This document shows, piece by piece, positions 40,446 through 49,316 of a stretch of 64,000 bases of DNA (position 1 is its first letter; each line of letters opens with the position of its first letter). This DNA comes from Streptomyces sp. NBC_01294 (lineage in GTDB: Bacteria > Actinomycetota > Actinomycetes > Streptomycetales > Streptomycetaceae): positions 2,917,001 through 2,981,000 of the forward strand of contig NZ_CP108423.1 in the NCBI RefSeq assembly GCF_035917235.1, written 5' to 3'. The translations under genes and the position numbers were made by a program. The notes beneath the pieces were generated by a model. The model made no database searches and was not told the origin of the DNA. It saw only the letters and a list, made by a program, of their open reading frames with translations.

Positions 40446-40493
40446 GACGCGCAGGGCCCCGCGACCGGAAACGGCCGCGGGGCCCTGCGCGTC
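40446..40493 (+). terminator. ahpCD terminator
   Basis: Perfect 18-bp stem GACGCGCAGGGCCCCGCG with its complement around a 12-base loop, 13 bases after the ahpD stop. Confidence 0.9.
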
Positions 40494-40524
40494 GCCCCGT
40501 CGTGCTTCGGGTGTCCCCGCGTGC

Positions 40525-41226
40525 TCAGCCCTTCCTCAGGGTGGTCATCAGGGCCCGCACGTCCTCGATCATGGCCGCCTTCATCGCGACCTGGTCGGGT
40601 TCGGCCTCCCCGTCCTCGCCCCACCACTCCACCGACAGTGTGAAGACCGTCCCGCCGTCGAGCACCTGGAGCCGCGGCCCCAGGCCCGTGGTGGAGTCGG
40701 CGAGCACGGCCCGCTCGCCGAGCCCGGGCACCGATTCGAGCTGCTCGGCCCCGCGGTTCACCTCCGGGGTGAGTCCGGGCCCCGCGGCGAACTCCGCCTG
40801 CGGGTCGGTCTTCTTGTGCAGCTCGACCAGCAGCCGGACGCCGAAGGCCGTGCCCTCGCCGGACCAGTCCGTGCTGTAGGAGCAGTAGGCCCAGTCCAGC
40901 GCGGGACTCTCTCCGAAGGAGGGCGCGTCCCGTTCCAGCGTGGCCAGCGCGTTCGACAGCGCGGTCAGCGGCGCCTCCTTGCACAGGTTGTCGGAGAACC
41001 GGTACGCGAGCCGCGGCGACGCATCGGCGAATCGATTCTGCGCGGTCAGGGCCCCCGCCCAGAGCGCCGACGCCAGGAGGGCCCCGCCCAGGGCCCAGGC
41101 CCACGGCCGCGCCCGGCCCCACGGCCGGGCCCGCCCCCGTTCGGGCTCAGGGGGCGCGTCAGCCTCCACCGTCCCGGCCGGGCGGCCGTCGTCCCACTCC
41201 CCGTCGAGCTCGGGCTCCGTGATCAT
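40525..41226 (-). CDS. Membrane-anchored paralog family protein (copy A)
   Basis: 233 residues. Starts MITEPELDGEWDD; an acidic/Pro-rich cytoplasmic part precedes one helix (WALGGALLASALWAGALTAQ, about 45-62). The external domain has a Cys in YRFSDNLCKEAP, a second in ALDWAYCSYS, then LVELHKKTDPQAEF, VPGLGERAVL, LDGGTVFTLSV and EDVRALMTTLRKG. These features recur in the two following genes and the remnant at 42657. All lie on one strand as a tandem array. Function unknown; no family recognised. Confidence 0.78.
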   Translation of the reverse strand: MITEPELDGEWDDGRPAGTVEADAPPEPERGRARPWGRARPWAWALGGALLASALWAGALTAQNRFADASPRLAYRFSDNLCKEAPLTALSNALATLERDAPSFGESPALDWAYCSYSTDWSGEGTAFGVRLLVELHKKTDPQAEFAAGPGLTPEVNRGAEQLESVPGLGERAVLADSTTGLGPRLQVLDGGTVFTLSVEWWGEDGEAEPDQVAMKAAMIEDVRALMTTLRKG

Positions 41227-41241
41227 CTCTGCCCCCGGTCC

Positions 41242-41949
41242 TCAGTCCTTGCGCAACGCCGACATCAGCGCCCGCGCGTCCTCGATCAGCGCCGCTGTCA
41301 GGTCTTCCCGGTCGGGCCGGGGACGGATCCTCGCCAGAACGTCGGGGTCATCGGAAGTCATCCTGTAGAACGTCACGTCGAAAGCGAACACCGCTCCGCC
41401 GTCACGGACCCGCAACCTCAGCTGGTCGTCACTGGTCCCGGGACTGCTCACGAGCGCCTGCTCCCCGAGACCGGGTACCGCCTTCCACTGGCCGTCGGGA
41501 TCGCCGTACATCCGCCCGTACCTGGAGGCGACTTCGAACTCGGCCTCGGGATCGATCTTCTTGTGCAGCTCGACCACGGCCGAGAGGGAGAGCCCGTCAC
41601 CTTCGCGCGGGTTTCCGCCGTTGCGGCCGCACTGCGCCCAGTCCATCGCGGAGTGCCGGCCGCCCGGCTGCGGGGTCGAGTCCCTCAGCGCGCCGAGCAT
41701 CCCGGCCAGGGCCGGAGCCTCGAACTGGTCGCACAGGTTCTCCGTGACCCGGTAGCGGATCTCCGGCTCCGTCAGCCGGTCCCCGAAGGCGTACAGCCCG
41801 CCCGCCCACACCGCGCAGGTGGCCACGACGGCCACCGGCACCCACCCCCACGGCAAGCCCCGTAACCGCTCGCGCGGCTCACCGTCCGACGCGATCTCGG
41901 CCGGCCGCTGCGTCTCCCACTGCCCGTCGAGCTCAGGCTCGCCGATCAT
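41242..41949 (-). CDS. Membrane-anchored paralog family protein (copy B)
   Basis: 235 residues from ATG 41949, preceded by GGGGGGCAGG. Begins MIGEPELDGQWETQRP. One helix (VPVAVVATCAVWAGGLYAFG), then Cys in VTENLCDQFEAP and MDWAQCGRN, VVELHKKIDPEAEFEV, VPGLGEQALV, VRDGGAVFAFDV and EDARALMSALRKD. Collinear with copies A and C throughout, but the intervening loops differ strongly, so the duplications are old. 15 bases upstream of copy A. Confidence 0.78.
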   Translation of the reverse strand: MIGEPELDGQWETQRPAEIASDGEPRERLRGLPWGWVPVAVVATCAVWAGGLYAFGDRLTEPEIRYRVTENLCDQFEAPALAGMLGALRDSTPQPGGRHSAMDWAQCGRNGGNPREGDGLSLSAVVELHKKIDPEAEFEVASRYGRMYGDPDGQWKAVPGLGEQALVSSPGTSDDQLRLRVRDGGAVFAFDVTFYRMTSDDPDVLARIRPRPDREDLTAALIEDARALMSALRKD

Positions 41950-41976
41950 CCTGCCCCCCATGTTTCTTGAGCGCCG

Positions 41977-42660
41977 CTATTTCTTGAGCGCTGCCATCAG
42001 GTCGCGCATGTCCTCGATCACGGCCGACTGGATCGCGGTTGAGTCCGTGGCGGGGCGGTCGTTGCGCGCCTCGTAGGAGGGGGCGAACACCTCGACGGTG
42101 AACACCGCACCGCCATCCAGCACCTCCAGCCAGACAGCCGGCCAGTTGGGCGCCACGGTCAGCACGGCACGCTCGCCGAGGCCCGGCACCGCCTGCGTGG
42201 GCAGGTCCCCGTTGACGGCGATGGCCTTGAGCGGCGGTACGTCGAACTCGACCGAGGGGTCGGTCTTCTTGTGCAGGCTGACGTGCATGATCACCGTGAA
42301 GTCCGGCGTGCCCTCGACGTTGTTCAGCTCGCACACCGCAGCGTCCACCGCCGGGTGGCTGTTCTCCTGGTACCTCGGTCTCGCCTTGTGCAGTTCACCG
42401 GTGATCCCGCTCAGCGCCTTGGCCCGGAAGTCCTCGCAGAGGTTCTTCGCCGCCCGGTACGAGATCGGCGGCGCGGCCAGGCGGTCCCCGAAGGCGTACA
42501 GCCCGCCGGCCCAGAGCGCCGACGCCACCACGACGCCGCCCACCGCCCACAGCCACGGCCGCGCACCCCCGGTGGACCGCTCGCGCGGAGCGAGCTGTTC
42601 CGCCGGCTCCCGCGCCGGCTCGGTCGTCCACTCCGCGTCGAGCTCCGGATCAGTGATCAT
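41977..42660 (-). CDS. Membrane-anchored paralog family protein (copy C)
   Basis: 227 residues. Begins MITDPELDAEWTTEP. Helix VGGVVVASALWAGGLYAFGD, then Cys in AAKNLCEDFRAK and DAAVCELNN, VSLHKKTDPSVEFDV, VPGLGERAVL, LDGGAVFTVEV and EDMRDLMAALKK. Its ATG overlaps the stop of an upstream remnant of the same family. The WAGGLYAFGDRL membrane segment is almost identical to copy B. Confidence 0.78.
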   Translation of the reverse strand: MITDPELDAEWTTEPAREPAEQLAPRERSTGGARPWLWAVGGVVVASALWAGGLYAFGDRLAAPPISYRAAKNLCEDFRAKALSGITGELHKARPRYQENSHPAVDAAVCELNNVEGTPDFTVIMHVSLHKKTDPSVEFDVPPLKAIAVNGDLPTQAVPGLGERAVLTVAPNWPAVWLEVLDGGAVFTVEVFAPSYEARNDRPATDSTAIQSAVIEDMRDLMAALKK

Positions 42661-42752
42661 TTCCCCGCCCCCAGCTGGTCCTCTGTCCTGAGCGCCGCCA
42701 TCGGCCCGCGCACGTCCCCGATCATCGCAGCCTTGATCGTCGGGACGCAGGC
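42657..42752 (-). pseudogene. C-terminal remnant of a fourth paralog
   Basis: The minus-strand frame reads VPTIKAAMIGDVRGPMAALR, matching the C-terminal AAMIEDVRALMTTLRKG of copy A, then ends with TGA overlapping the copy C start (AATGA). Homology stops at about 42752, 5' of which there is only GC-rich filler. It is a truncated relic that shows the array once had at least four members. Confidence 0.65.
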
Positions 42753-42834
42753 CCCTCGGGCGGCGGATTCCGCTCGGGCCCGGGCTGCCGCTCCGGGTCC
42801 GCCGGGACCGCCCCGGCGGCCGCTCCGGGCCCCG

Positions 42835-44232
42835 CTAGGACCCGTTGTGCCCCTTGGTCTCGCCGTCGGGTACCCGTTCCAGGGCCGTCGACCCGTGCGG
42901 CGCCGGACCGACCATTCCGGCTCCGTGGTGGTGCTGTTCGCGCGAGTACGCCCTCAGGTATCCGACCACCGTGTTGGTGACGGCCACCAGCGGGACGGCG
43001 ACCACCGCTCCGCCGATGCCCGCGATCATGCCGCCGGCTGCCACAGCGAGCACCACCGCGAGCGGGTGCACCCGTACCGCCCGGCCCAGGATGAAGGGCT
43101 GGAGCACGTGCCCCTCGATCTGCTGCACCGCCAGCACCACCAGCAGCACCATCAGCGCGGTGAACACGCCCTGGGTCACCAGCGCCACGACCACCGCGAG
43201 GGCGCCCGAGACCACCGCACCGACCAGCGGGATGAAGGCGAAGAGGAAGATGAAGACGGCCAGCGGCACCGCCATCGGCACGTCCAGGAAGTAGATGCCG
43301 AGGCCGATGAAGATGGCGTCGATGAGGGCGACGATGACCGTGCCGCGCACGTACGCGGTCAGCGTGCGCCAGGCGCGCGGACCGGCGCCGGCGACACCGG
43401 GGCGGGCGTCGGCCGGGACCAGGCCCAGCGCCCAGATCCAGATGCGCTTGCCGTCGTAGAGCAGGAAGAGCGTGGAGAACATCGCGAGCAGCATGCCCGT
43501 GAGGACCTCGACGAGCACCGTCACGCCTTGCAGGCCGGCGGAGGTGATCTGCTCGGTGTTGGTGCCGATGGTCTCGCTGAGGTTCTTCGCGAGGTCGTTG
43601 ATCTGCTTCTCGGTCACGTGGAACGGACTGTCCAGCGCCCAGAGCTTGAGTTCGTTGATGCCGTCGCGGACCCGGTCGGAGAGGTCGTCGAGGTTCTCCA
43701 TGACCTGCCAGACCACGAACCAGCCGACGAGTCCGATGACCACGAAGCCGAGGATCGCCGTGCCGGCCGTGGCCAGACCGCGCGGCATGCCCAGTCTGCG
43801 CAGCCGGACGACGAAGGGCTGCAGCATGGCCGTGACGAGCATGGCGGCGGCGAAGGCGAGGACGACCAGGCGGACTTCGCTGATCACCTTCATCAGCACC
43901 CAGAGCATCCCCGCGAGGAGCAGCAGGCGCCAGCTGGCCTCGGCGGCGACGCGCATCCCCCAGGGGATCACGCTCGCCGGGTCGGGGCGCGCGGGGGCGG
44001 CCTGTGCGTCGTGGTGCGTCGCGGTGGCGACTCCCGCGGCGGCGGGCGGTTCGGCGGCGGTCGCCCGGGCAACGGACGGCCCGGGGGCGGCGGGTGCCTG
44101 CCCGGGCGCGACGGGACCCGGCAGGTTCCCGCTGGTCTCGGCCTCCACCTCGGCGCGCCGCTCGTTGAGCCGCGCCTCCATCCGGTTCAGCCTGTTCCCG
44201 AGCCGGCCGAGCCAGCCTGCTCTCTTCGCCAT
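42835..44232 (-). CDS. AI-2E family transporter (YdiK/PerM-like)
   Basis: 465 residues from ATG 44232, with GGAAAG upstream. Cytoplasmic N-terminus (RAGWLGRLGNRLNRMEARL) with coiled-coil and Ala/Pro linker, then eight or so helices: LLLLAGMLWVLMKVI, VVLAFAAAMLVTAML, AILGFVVIGLVGWFVVW, LTGMLLAMFSTLFLLYDG, IVALIDAIFIGLGIYFLDVP, and FIPLVGAVVSGALAVVVALV, with QQIEGHVLQPFILGRAVRVH, the family hallmark. The family exports autoinducer-2 or other small molecules; substrate here unknown. Confidence 0.9.
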   Translation of the reverse strand: MAKRAGWLGRLGNRLNRMEARLNERRAEVEAETSGNLPGPVAPGQAPAAPGPSVARATAAEPPAAAGVATATHHDAQAAPARPDPASVIPWGMRVAAEASWRLLLLAGMLWVLMKVISEVRLVVLAFAAAMLVTAMLQPFVVRLRRLGMPRGLATAGTAILGFVVIGLVGWFVVWQVMENLDDLSDRVRDGINELKLWALDSPFHVTEKQINDLAKNLSETIGTNTEQITSAGLQGVTVLVEVLTGMLLAMFSTLFLLYDGKRIWIWALGLVPADARPGVAGAGPRAWRTLTAYVRGTVIVALIDAIFIGLGIYFLDVPMAVPLAVFIFLFAFIPLVGAVVSGALAVVVALVTQGVFTALMVLLVVLAVQQIEGHVLQPFILGRAVRVHPLAVVLAVAAGGMIAGIGGAVVAVPLVAVTNTVVGYLRAYSREQHHHGAGMVGPAPHGSTALERVPDGETKGHNGS

Positions 44233-44287
44233 GTCGCTTTCCTTCCCCCGCCCCCGTTCTACGGGCACACCCCGAAGACCGTACACG

Positions 44288-44326
44288 CGGGGAGCCCCGC
44301 ACCGTAGGACGGTGCGGGGCTCCCCG
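44288..44326 (-). terminator. Terminator of the lytic enzyme gene
   Basis: Perfect 18-bp stem CGGGGAGCCCCGCACCGT and its complement with loop AGG, 39 bases past the stop at 44365. Confidence 0.9.
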
Positions 44327-44364
44327 AGGTTGAACGGTGCTGCGGTGGTGCGGCCGGGGCTCGG

Positions 44365-45057
44365 TCAGTACCAGCCGTTGGCCTGGTGGAAGCTCCAGGC
44401 GCTGCAGGGGCCGCCGTAGCGGTCTTCCATGTAGTTCAGGCCCCACTTGATCTGCGTGGCGGGGTTGGTGCGCCAGTCCGCGCCGGCCGAGGCCATCTTC
44501 GAACCGGGCAGCGCCTGGACCAGACCGTAAGCGCCCGAGGACTTGTTCACGGCCAGGTAGTTCCAGGTGGATTCCTGGTTGATGATCTTCGAGAAGCAGG
44601 AGAACTGGTCGGCCGGGACCATCTGCTGGGCGATGGCCTTGACCTGAGCGACCGTGTAGGAGCTCTGGGGTGCGAAGTCGCCGGCGTCGCGGGCGGCGGA
44701 GCGGCTGGCCACTTCCTTGGCCTCGCGCTCCTGCTTCGCCTTCTCGTCCGCGGCCTTCTGCGCTTCGGCCTTCTTGGCCTTGGCGTCCTCGGCGGCCTGG
44801 ACGCGGGCGGCCTCTTCGGCCGAACGCTTGGCGTCGGCGTCCGCGGCGTGGGCGATGGTGTCGGCCTGCTGCGTCAGGGACGCGCTCTGGACCTCTGCCT
44901 GGTCGCCGACCGGGATGTCTGCAAGGAGAGTCGCGCCGGACGCGGTCGTCTCGAGATCGTTCGTGGGGTCGCCGGTGGCAACGCCCACGACTGCGCCGAC
45001 GGTGGTGACCGCGGTGGCCGAAGCCACGGCGAACCCCCGGACCGAGATCCGGCTCAC
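44365..45057 (-). CDS. Secreted cell-wall lytic transglycosylase-like protein (aggregation-promoting factor C-terminal type)
   Basis: 230 residues from GTG 45057, with GGAAGG seven bases upstream. Signal sequence FAVASATAVTTVGAVVGVA, then a highly charged helical region (AADEKAKQEREAKEV, coiled coil, about 75-135), then the C-terminal lysozyme-like domain: QQMVPADQFSCFSKIINQES (catalytic Glu), KSSGAYGLVQALPGSKM and WSFHQANGWY. Typical Streptomyces peptidoglycan-lytic enzyme acting in the wall. A structured leader precedes it. Confidence 0.9.
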   Translation of the reverse strand: MSRISVRGFAVASATAVTTVGAVVGVATGDPTNDLETTASGATLLADIPVGDQAEVQSASLTQQADTIAHAADADAKRSAEEAARVQAAEDAKAKKAEAQKAADEKAKQEREAKEVASRSAARDAGDFAPQSSYTVAQVKAIAQQMVPADQFSCFSKIINQESTWNYLAVNKSSGAYGLVQALPGSKMASAGADWRTNPATQIKWGLNYMEDRYGGPCSAWSFHQANGWY

Positions 45058-45494
45058 ACGGTGTCCTTCCAGCAGCGTCCGCAGTGACCGCGCGGGCGCA
45101 AAAGTGCCCTCGACTCTGGCCTCCGTGGTTCTACGGTCACTGGAGGCGCGGGCCCGTGGGCAACTCCCTTGCGGGGGCTGCCGCGTGAAGCTCCGGGCGG
45201 CATACGGCATTCGACTGTGGAGTTGTGGTGCTGCGCGTATCTCACGGGAGATACAGGTGTGCCGTATGCGGGGCCTGACGGAAACCAGACTCTGCCGGAA
45301 CGCCACACCGCAAGGCAATTCTCCGTTGCGTGGGAAAGGTCACACCTGGCATGTCGCCGTCGATTTCGCCAAAGGCCTGTGCAGCGCGACGCCGCCCGGC
45401 TAGGCTCTCGGGCCTTTGCCGGGCGGCGCCAACTCACCTTCCCGCTATGAGGTTTTTGACCGTTTCGACCTCCGAACGGGGGAGGCCGTCGGGG
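45058..45494 (-). other. Leader/intergenic stretch upstream of the lytic enzyme
   Basis: 437 bases without a gene. Besides the nested structure at 45200-45269 it has a 10-bp inverted repeat GCCGCCCGGC/GCCGGGCGGC (45391-45427), which may terminate PhoH. No ORF with a start/RBS pair. Confidence 0.5.
45200..45269 (-). promoter_or_regulatory. Nested stem-loop in the lytic enzyme leader (possible riboswitch)
   Basis: Outer stem GCATACGGC/GCCGTATGC (9 bp, 45200-45208 with 45261-45269) encloses an inner hairpin GTATCTC-ACGG-GAGATAC (45237-45254). It lies 143 bases upstream of the start. Wall-lytic genes of this class often sit behind c-di-AMP (ydaO) riboswitches in Streptomyces, but I could not match the ydaO core here. 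Confidence 0.4.
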
Positions 45495-46811
45495 TCAGAG
45501 GGTTTCGAGCATCTCGGTGACCAGAGCGGCGATCGGGGAGCGCTCGGAACGCGTGAGCGTCACGTGCGCGAAGAGCGGATGCCCCTTCAGCTTCTCGACC
45601 ACGGCGACCACTCCGTCGTACCGGCCGACCCGCAGGTTGTCCCGCTGGGCGACGTCGTGGGTCAGAACGACCCGCGAGTTGGCCCCGACCCGGGACAGAA
45701 CGGTCAGCAGGACGTTGCGCTCCAGCGACTGCGCCTCGTCGACGATCACGAAGGCGTCGTGCAGCGAACGGCCGCGGATGTGCGTGAGCGGCAGGACTTC
45801 CAGCATCCCGCGGTTCAGCACCTCCTCGATGACCTCGCGCCCGGCGACCGACGAGAGGGTGTCGAAGACCGCCTGTGCCCAGGGGCTCATCTTCTCGCCC
45901 TGGTCACCCGGCAGGTAGCCGAGTTCCTGCCCGCCCACCGCGTACAGCGGCCGGAAGACCATCACCTTCTGATGCTGCCTCCGTTCCAGTACCGCCTCCA
46001 GGCCCGCGCAGAGCGCCAGTGCCGACTTTCCGGTGCCGGCCCGGCCGCCCATCGAGATGATCCCGATCTCGGGGTCGAGGAGGAGGTCCAGCGCGATGCG
46101 CTGCTCGGCGCTGCGGCCGTGCAGCCCGAAGGCCTCGCGGTCGCCCCGTACGAGCTTCACGTTGCCGTCCGCCGTGACCCGGCCCAGGGCCTTGCCGCGC
46201 TCGGACTGCAGGACCAGTCCGGTGTGCACGGGCAGTTCGGCGGCCTCCGGCACGTAGAGCCGGTCCTCCGAGTAGAGGAGGTCCACCTGCTCCCCGGAGA
46301 GGGCGAGCTCGCTCATGCCGGTCCAGCCGGCATCGGTGATGGCGAGCTCGGCGCGGTACTCCTCCGCGATCAGCCCCACGGAGGAGGCCTTGATGCGCAG
46401 TGGAAGATCCTTCGAGACCACCGTGACGTCGTAGCCCTCGGCCTGGAGGTTGCGGGCGACCGCGAGGATCCGCGAGTCGTTGTCCCCCAGTCGGAAGCCG
46501 GCGGGCAGGACGCCAGGGTCGGAGTGGTTGAGCTCGACACGCAGGGTGCCGCCGAGATCGCCCAACGGGATGGGGGCGTCGAGGCGACCGTAGCGAACCC
46601 GGAAGTCGTCGAGCAGGCGCAGGGCCTGGCGCGCGAAGTAGCCGAGTTCGGGATGGTGCCTCTTTGCCTCCAGCTCGGTGATCACCACGATCGGGAGCAC
46701 GACCTCGTGCTCGTCGAAGCGGGAGATCGCGTTGGGGTCTGCCAGCAGGACGCTGGTGTCGAGGACGTAGGTCCGCCTGTCGGGCAGGCGGCGCTTTGTG
46801 CTGGTCACCAC
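45495..46811 (-). CDS. PIN-PhoH family ATPase/ribonuclease
   Basis: 438 residues from GTG 46811 ([18 protein letters not shown]). N-terminal PIN domain [16 protein letters not shown] and [15 protein letters not shown], with [12 protein letters not shown]-terminal PhoH domain with Walker [33 protein letters not shown] and [13 protein letters not shown]. This PIN-PhoH fusion (YlaK/PhoH2-like) combines RNA cleavage with an ATP-driven helicase in the cytoplasm. The in-frame upstream extension is not family-like. Confidence 0.93.
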   Translation of the reverse strand: MVTSTKRRLPDRRTYVLDTSVLLADPNAISRFDEHEVVLPIVVITELEAKRHHPELGYFARQALRLLDDFRVRYGRLDAPIPLGDLGGTLRVELNHSDPGVLPAGFRLGDNDSRILAVARNLQAEGYDVTVVSKDLPLRIKASSVGLIAEEYRAELAITDAGWTGMSELALSGEQVDLLYSEDRLYVPEAAELPVHTGLVLQSERGKALGRVTADGNVKLVRGDREAFGLHGRSAEQRIALDLLLDPEIGIISMGGRAGTGKSALALCAGLEAVLERRQHQKVMVFRPLYAVGGQELGYLPGDQGEKMSPWAQAVFDTLSSVAGREVIEEVLNRGMLEVLPLTHIRGRSLHDAFVIVDEAQSLERNVLLTVLSRVGANSRVVLTHDVAQRDNLRVGRYDGVVAVVEKLKGHPLFAHVTLTRSERSPIAALVTEMLETL

Positions 46812-47245
46812 GGAAGGACGTACCCCCTCGGAAGAGGTCGGGCCATGAAGACCGGACCGGTCATCGGCACCCATGCCAGGGCCGATTTCCGGCCCTCCAC
46901 TCCGTCCGTGCGAACCGCACGTGCGTCCTGGTGCAAAGGGCCTCCCGGGCGGACGACCCCATGCCGTCCGCTGAGACTCGACACCCGTGGATCGGGCATC
47001 GACCTGAAAGGGATATTCCCCGAACAGGCCAGGCCATGCCATGGCATATGACGGACGCTCGGTGAATCCCTGGTGAAGGCTTCGAGGGGAGGGCGTGCCG
47101 AGGCTGAGGGGGTGTCCTCAGGGCCTGGGGGGTCGTGCGGGTCTTGAGGGCCCTGCGGGTCTACGGGTGCCCATGGGGCCCGTGGGACGCCATGGGTGTC
47201 CTGGGGGAGGGTGTCCTGTCGTCACTCCCCCGGACCCGCGGAAGG

Positions 47246-48007
47246 TCAGGTGCCGTAGCGCCGGTGGCGGGCCGCGTAGTCGCGCAGAGCCCGCAGGAAG
47301 TCGACCTTGCGGAAGGCCGGCCAGAAGACCTCGCAGAAGTAGTACTCGGAGTGCGCGCTCTGCCACAGCATGAATCCGGACAGTCGCTGCTCGCCGCTGG
47401 TGCGGATCACGAGGTCCGGGTCGGGCTGGCCGCGCGTGTAGAGGTGCTCGGCGATGTGGTCGATGTCGAGGATCTCGGCAAGCTCCTCGAAGGAGGTGCC
47501 CTTGCGCGCGTGCTCCAGCAGCAGCGAGCGGACCGCGTCGGCGATCTCCTGGCGGCCGCCGTAGCCCACGGCGACGTTGACGAGTATCCCGTCGATGTCG
47601 TGCGTGGCCTGCTCGGCCTCCTTGAGCACCGTCTGCGTCCGGGTGGGCAGGATGTCGAGGTTGCCGACGTGGTGGACGCGCCAGCGGCCGTCCGCGGCGA
47701 GGCCCCGCACGGTGTTCTCGATGATGTTGAGCAGCGGGCGGAGCTCGACCTCGGGCCGGTCCAGGTTGTCGGTGGAGAGCATCCACAGGGTGACGACCTC
47801 GACGTCCGTCTCGGTGCACCAGCCCAGCATCTCGGAGATCTTGTCGGCTCCGGCCTGGTGGCCCTGCTCCGTCGTACCTCCGGACGCCTTCGCCCAGCGA
47901 CGGTTCCCGTCCAGGATCACGCCGATGTGCTTGGGCGCCTCGTCATGGTCGAGACGGCCTTCCACCCGGCGTGCGTAGAGCCTGTACACCAGGTCGCGCA
48001 GCTTCAC
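47246..48007 (-). CDS. uppS: Isoprenyl (undecaprenyl/polyprenyl) diphosphate synthase
   Basis: 253 residues from GTG 48007, with GGAAG upstream. Cis-prenyltransferase blocks: HIGVILDGNRRWAKASG, VVTLWMLSTDNLDRP, VNVAVGYGGRQEI and DLVIRTSGEQRLSGFMLWQS, then AHSEYYFCEVFWP. It makes the polyprenyl carrier for peptidoglycan. A 202-base G-rich spacer with TGGGGGT-type repeats separates it from PhoH. Confidence 0.95.
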   Translation of the reverse strand: MKLRDLVYRLYARRVEGRLDHDEAPKHIGVILDGNRRWAKASGGTTEQGHQAGADKISEMLGWCTETDVEVVTLWMLSTDNLDRPEVELRPLLNIIENTVRGLAADGRWRVHHVGNLDILPTRTQTVLKEAEQATHDIDGILVNVAVGYGGRQEIADAVRSLLLEHARKGTSFEELAEILDIDHIAEHLYTRGQPDPDLVIRTSGEQRLSGFMLWQSAHSEYYFCEVFWPAFRKVDFLRALRDYAARHRRYGT

Positions 48008-48136
48008 GATCTTCCAGCCCCTCCGTGCAATGCCCCCGTGCGAAATGCGGTCCCTCCCCCGAGGGCGCCACATTACTGCGCGGTGGGATCGGGCACCCAA
48101 CTCGGTCTGTCACAAGTCCGTGATAGGGAGGACAAC

Positions 48137-49174
48137 GTGACTGATACCAATCCCTATCGGGCAGAGCCCTCGCGGTACGACTCCATGGAGTACCGGCGCA
48201 CCGGCCACAGCGGCCTCAAGCTCCCCGCCATCTCCCTCGGCCTCTGGCACAACTTCGGCGACGACAAGTCGCTGGAGTCCCAGAGGGCGATCCTCCGCCG
48301 GGCCTTCGACCTCGGCGTGACCCACTTCGACCTGGCGAACAACTACGGCCCTCCGCCCGGCTCGGCCGAGCTGAACTTCGGCAAGATCTTCTCGCAGGAC
48401 TTCGCGTCCTACCGCGACGAGCTGATCCTCTCGACCAAGGCCGGCTACCTGATGCACCCCGGGCCGTACGGCGAGTGGGGCAGCCGCAAGTACCTGCTCG
48501 GCTCGCTCGACGCCTCGCTGAAGCGGATGGGCGTGGACTACGTCGACATCTTCTACTCGCACCGCTTCGACCCGGACACCCCGCTGGAGGAGACCATGGG
48601 CGCCCTCGCGTCCGCGGTCCAGCAGGGCAAGGCGCTGTACGTGGGCGTCTCCTCCTACACGGCGGAGCAGACGGCCGAGGCGGTGCGGATCCTGCGCGAG
48701 ATGGGGGTGCGCGCGCTCATCCACCAGCCCTCGTACTCCATGATCAACCGCTGGACGGAGGAGGACGGCCTGCTGGACACCCTGGAGGACGCGGGCATGG
48801 GGTGCATCTCCTTCGCGCCGCTCGCGCAGGGGATGCTGACGGGCAAGTACCTGAAGGGCATCCCGGCGGACTCGCGGGCCGCGCAGGGCAAGTCCCTGAA
48901 CCCGGACCTGCTGTCGGACGAGGTGCTCCGCCGGCTGGCCGGCCTGAACGAGATCGCGGCGCGCCGCGGCCAGTCGCTCGCCCAGCTGGCGCTCAAGTGG
49001 GTGCTCCGCGACGACCGGATGACCTCGGCGCTGATCGGCGCCTCGAGCGTGCGGCAGCTGGAGGAGAACGTGGCCGCGCCGGCGGCTGCGCCGCTCTCCG
49101 AGGCCGAGTTGAAGGAGATCGACTCCTTCGCGGTGTCCACCCCCGGCACCAACATCTGGGCCCAGCGCGGCTGA
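48137..49174 (+). CDS. Aldo/keto reductase (YghZ/Mgr, L-glyceraldehyde-3-phosphate reductase type)
   Basis: 345 residues from GTG 48137, with GGGAGG upstream. AKR catalytic motifs: LGVTHFDLANNYGPPPGSAE (Asp, Tyr), LILSTKAGYLMHPGPYG (Lys), VDIFYSHRFDPDTPLEE (His), with LKWVLRDDRMTSALIGASSV in the NADPH region. The NNYGPPPGSAE and GPYGEWGSRKYL stretches mark the YghZ branch. Cytoplasmic, detoxifies methylglyoxal or related aldehydes. Divergent from uppS. Confidence 0.92.
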   Translation: MTDTNPYRAEPSRYDSMEYRRTGHSGLKLPAISLGLWHNFGDDKSLESQRAILRRAFDLGVTHFDLANNYGPPPGSAELNFGKIFSQDFASYRDELILSTKAGYLMHPGPYGEWGSRKYLLGSLDASLKRMGVDYVDIFYSHRFDPDTPLEETMGALASAVQQGKALYVGVSSYTAEQTAEAVRILREMGVRALIHQPSYSMINRWTEEDGLLDTLEDAGMGCISFAPLAQGMLTGKYLKGIPADSRAAQGKSLNPDLLSDEVLRRLAGLNEIAARRGQSLAQLALKWVLRDDRMTSALIGASSVRQLEENVAAPAAAPLSEAELKEIDSFAVSTPGTNIWAQRG

Positions 49175-49222
49175 CCTGCGCCTTTGCCCCGTCGGCCGGC
49201 TGAGGGGCCGAGAAACGAAAAA

Positions 49223-49257
49223 CGGGCCGGTCCGTGGGGGGGATACGGACCGGCCCG
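49223..49257. terminator. Terminator between AKR and prepilin peptidase
   Basis: Stem CGGGCCGGTCCGT/ACGGACCGGCCCG (13 bp, perfect), nine-base loop, preceded by GAAAAA. Ends the AKR transcript and, with the A-run as T-run, the convergent one. Confidence 0.85.
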
Positions 49258-49316
49258 AGGGGGGGGTTCCACCATAACCCTTCGTAAAGCGTGATGCGTG
49301 CATTGGCGCGAGATGA

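Noticed and set aside
45058..45494. c-di-AMP (ydaO) riboswitch before the lytic enzyme gene
   Set aside because: I could not find the conserved ydaO core by eye; only the generic nested hairpin is reported.
47135..48136. Long plus-strand frame upstream of the aldo-keto reductase
   Set aside because: Antisense shadow of uppS; the reductase start at 48137 has a good RBS and the conserved N-terminus.
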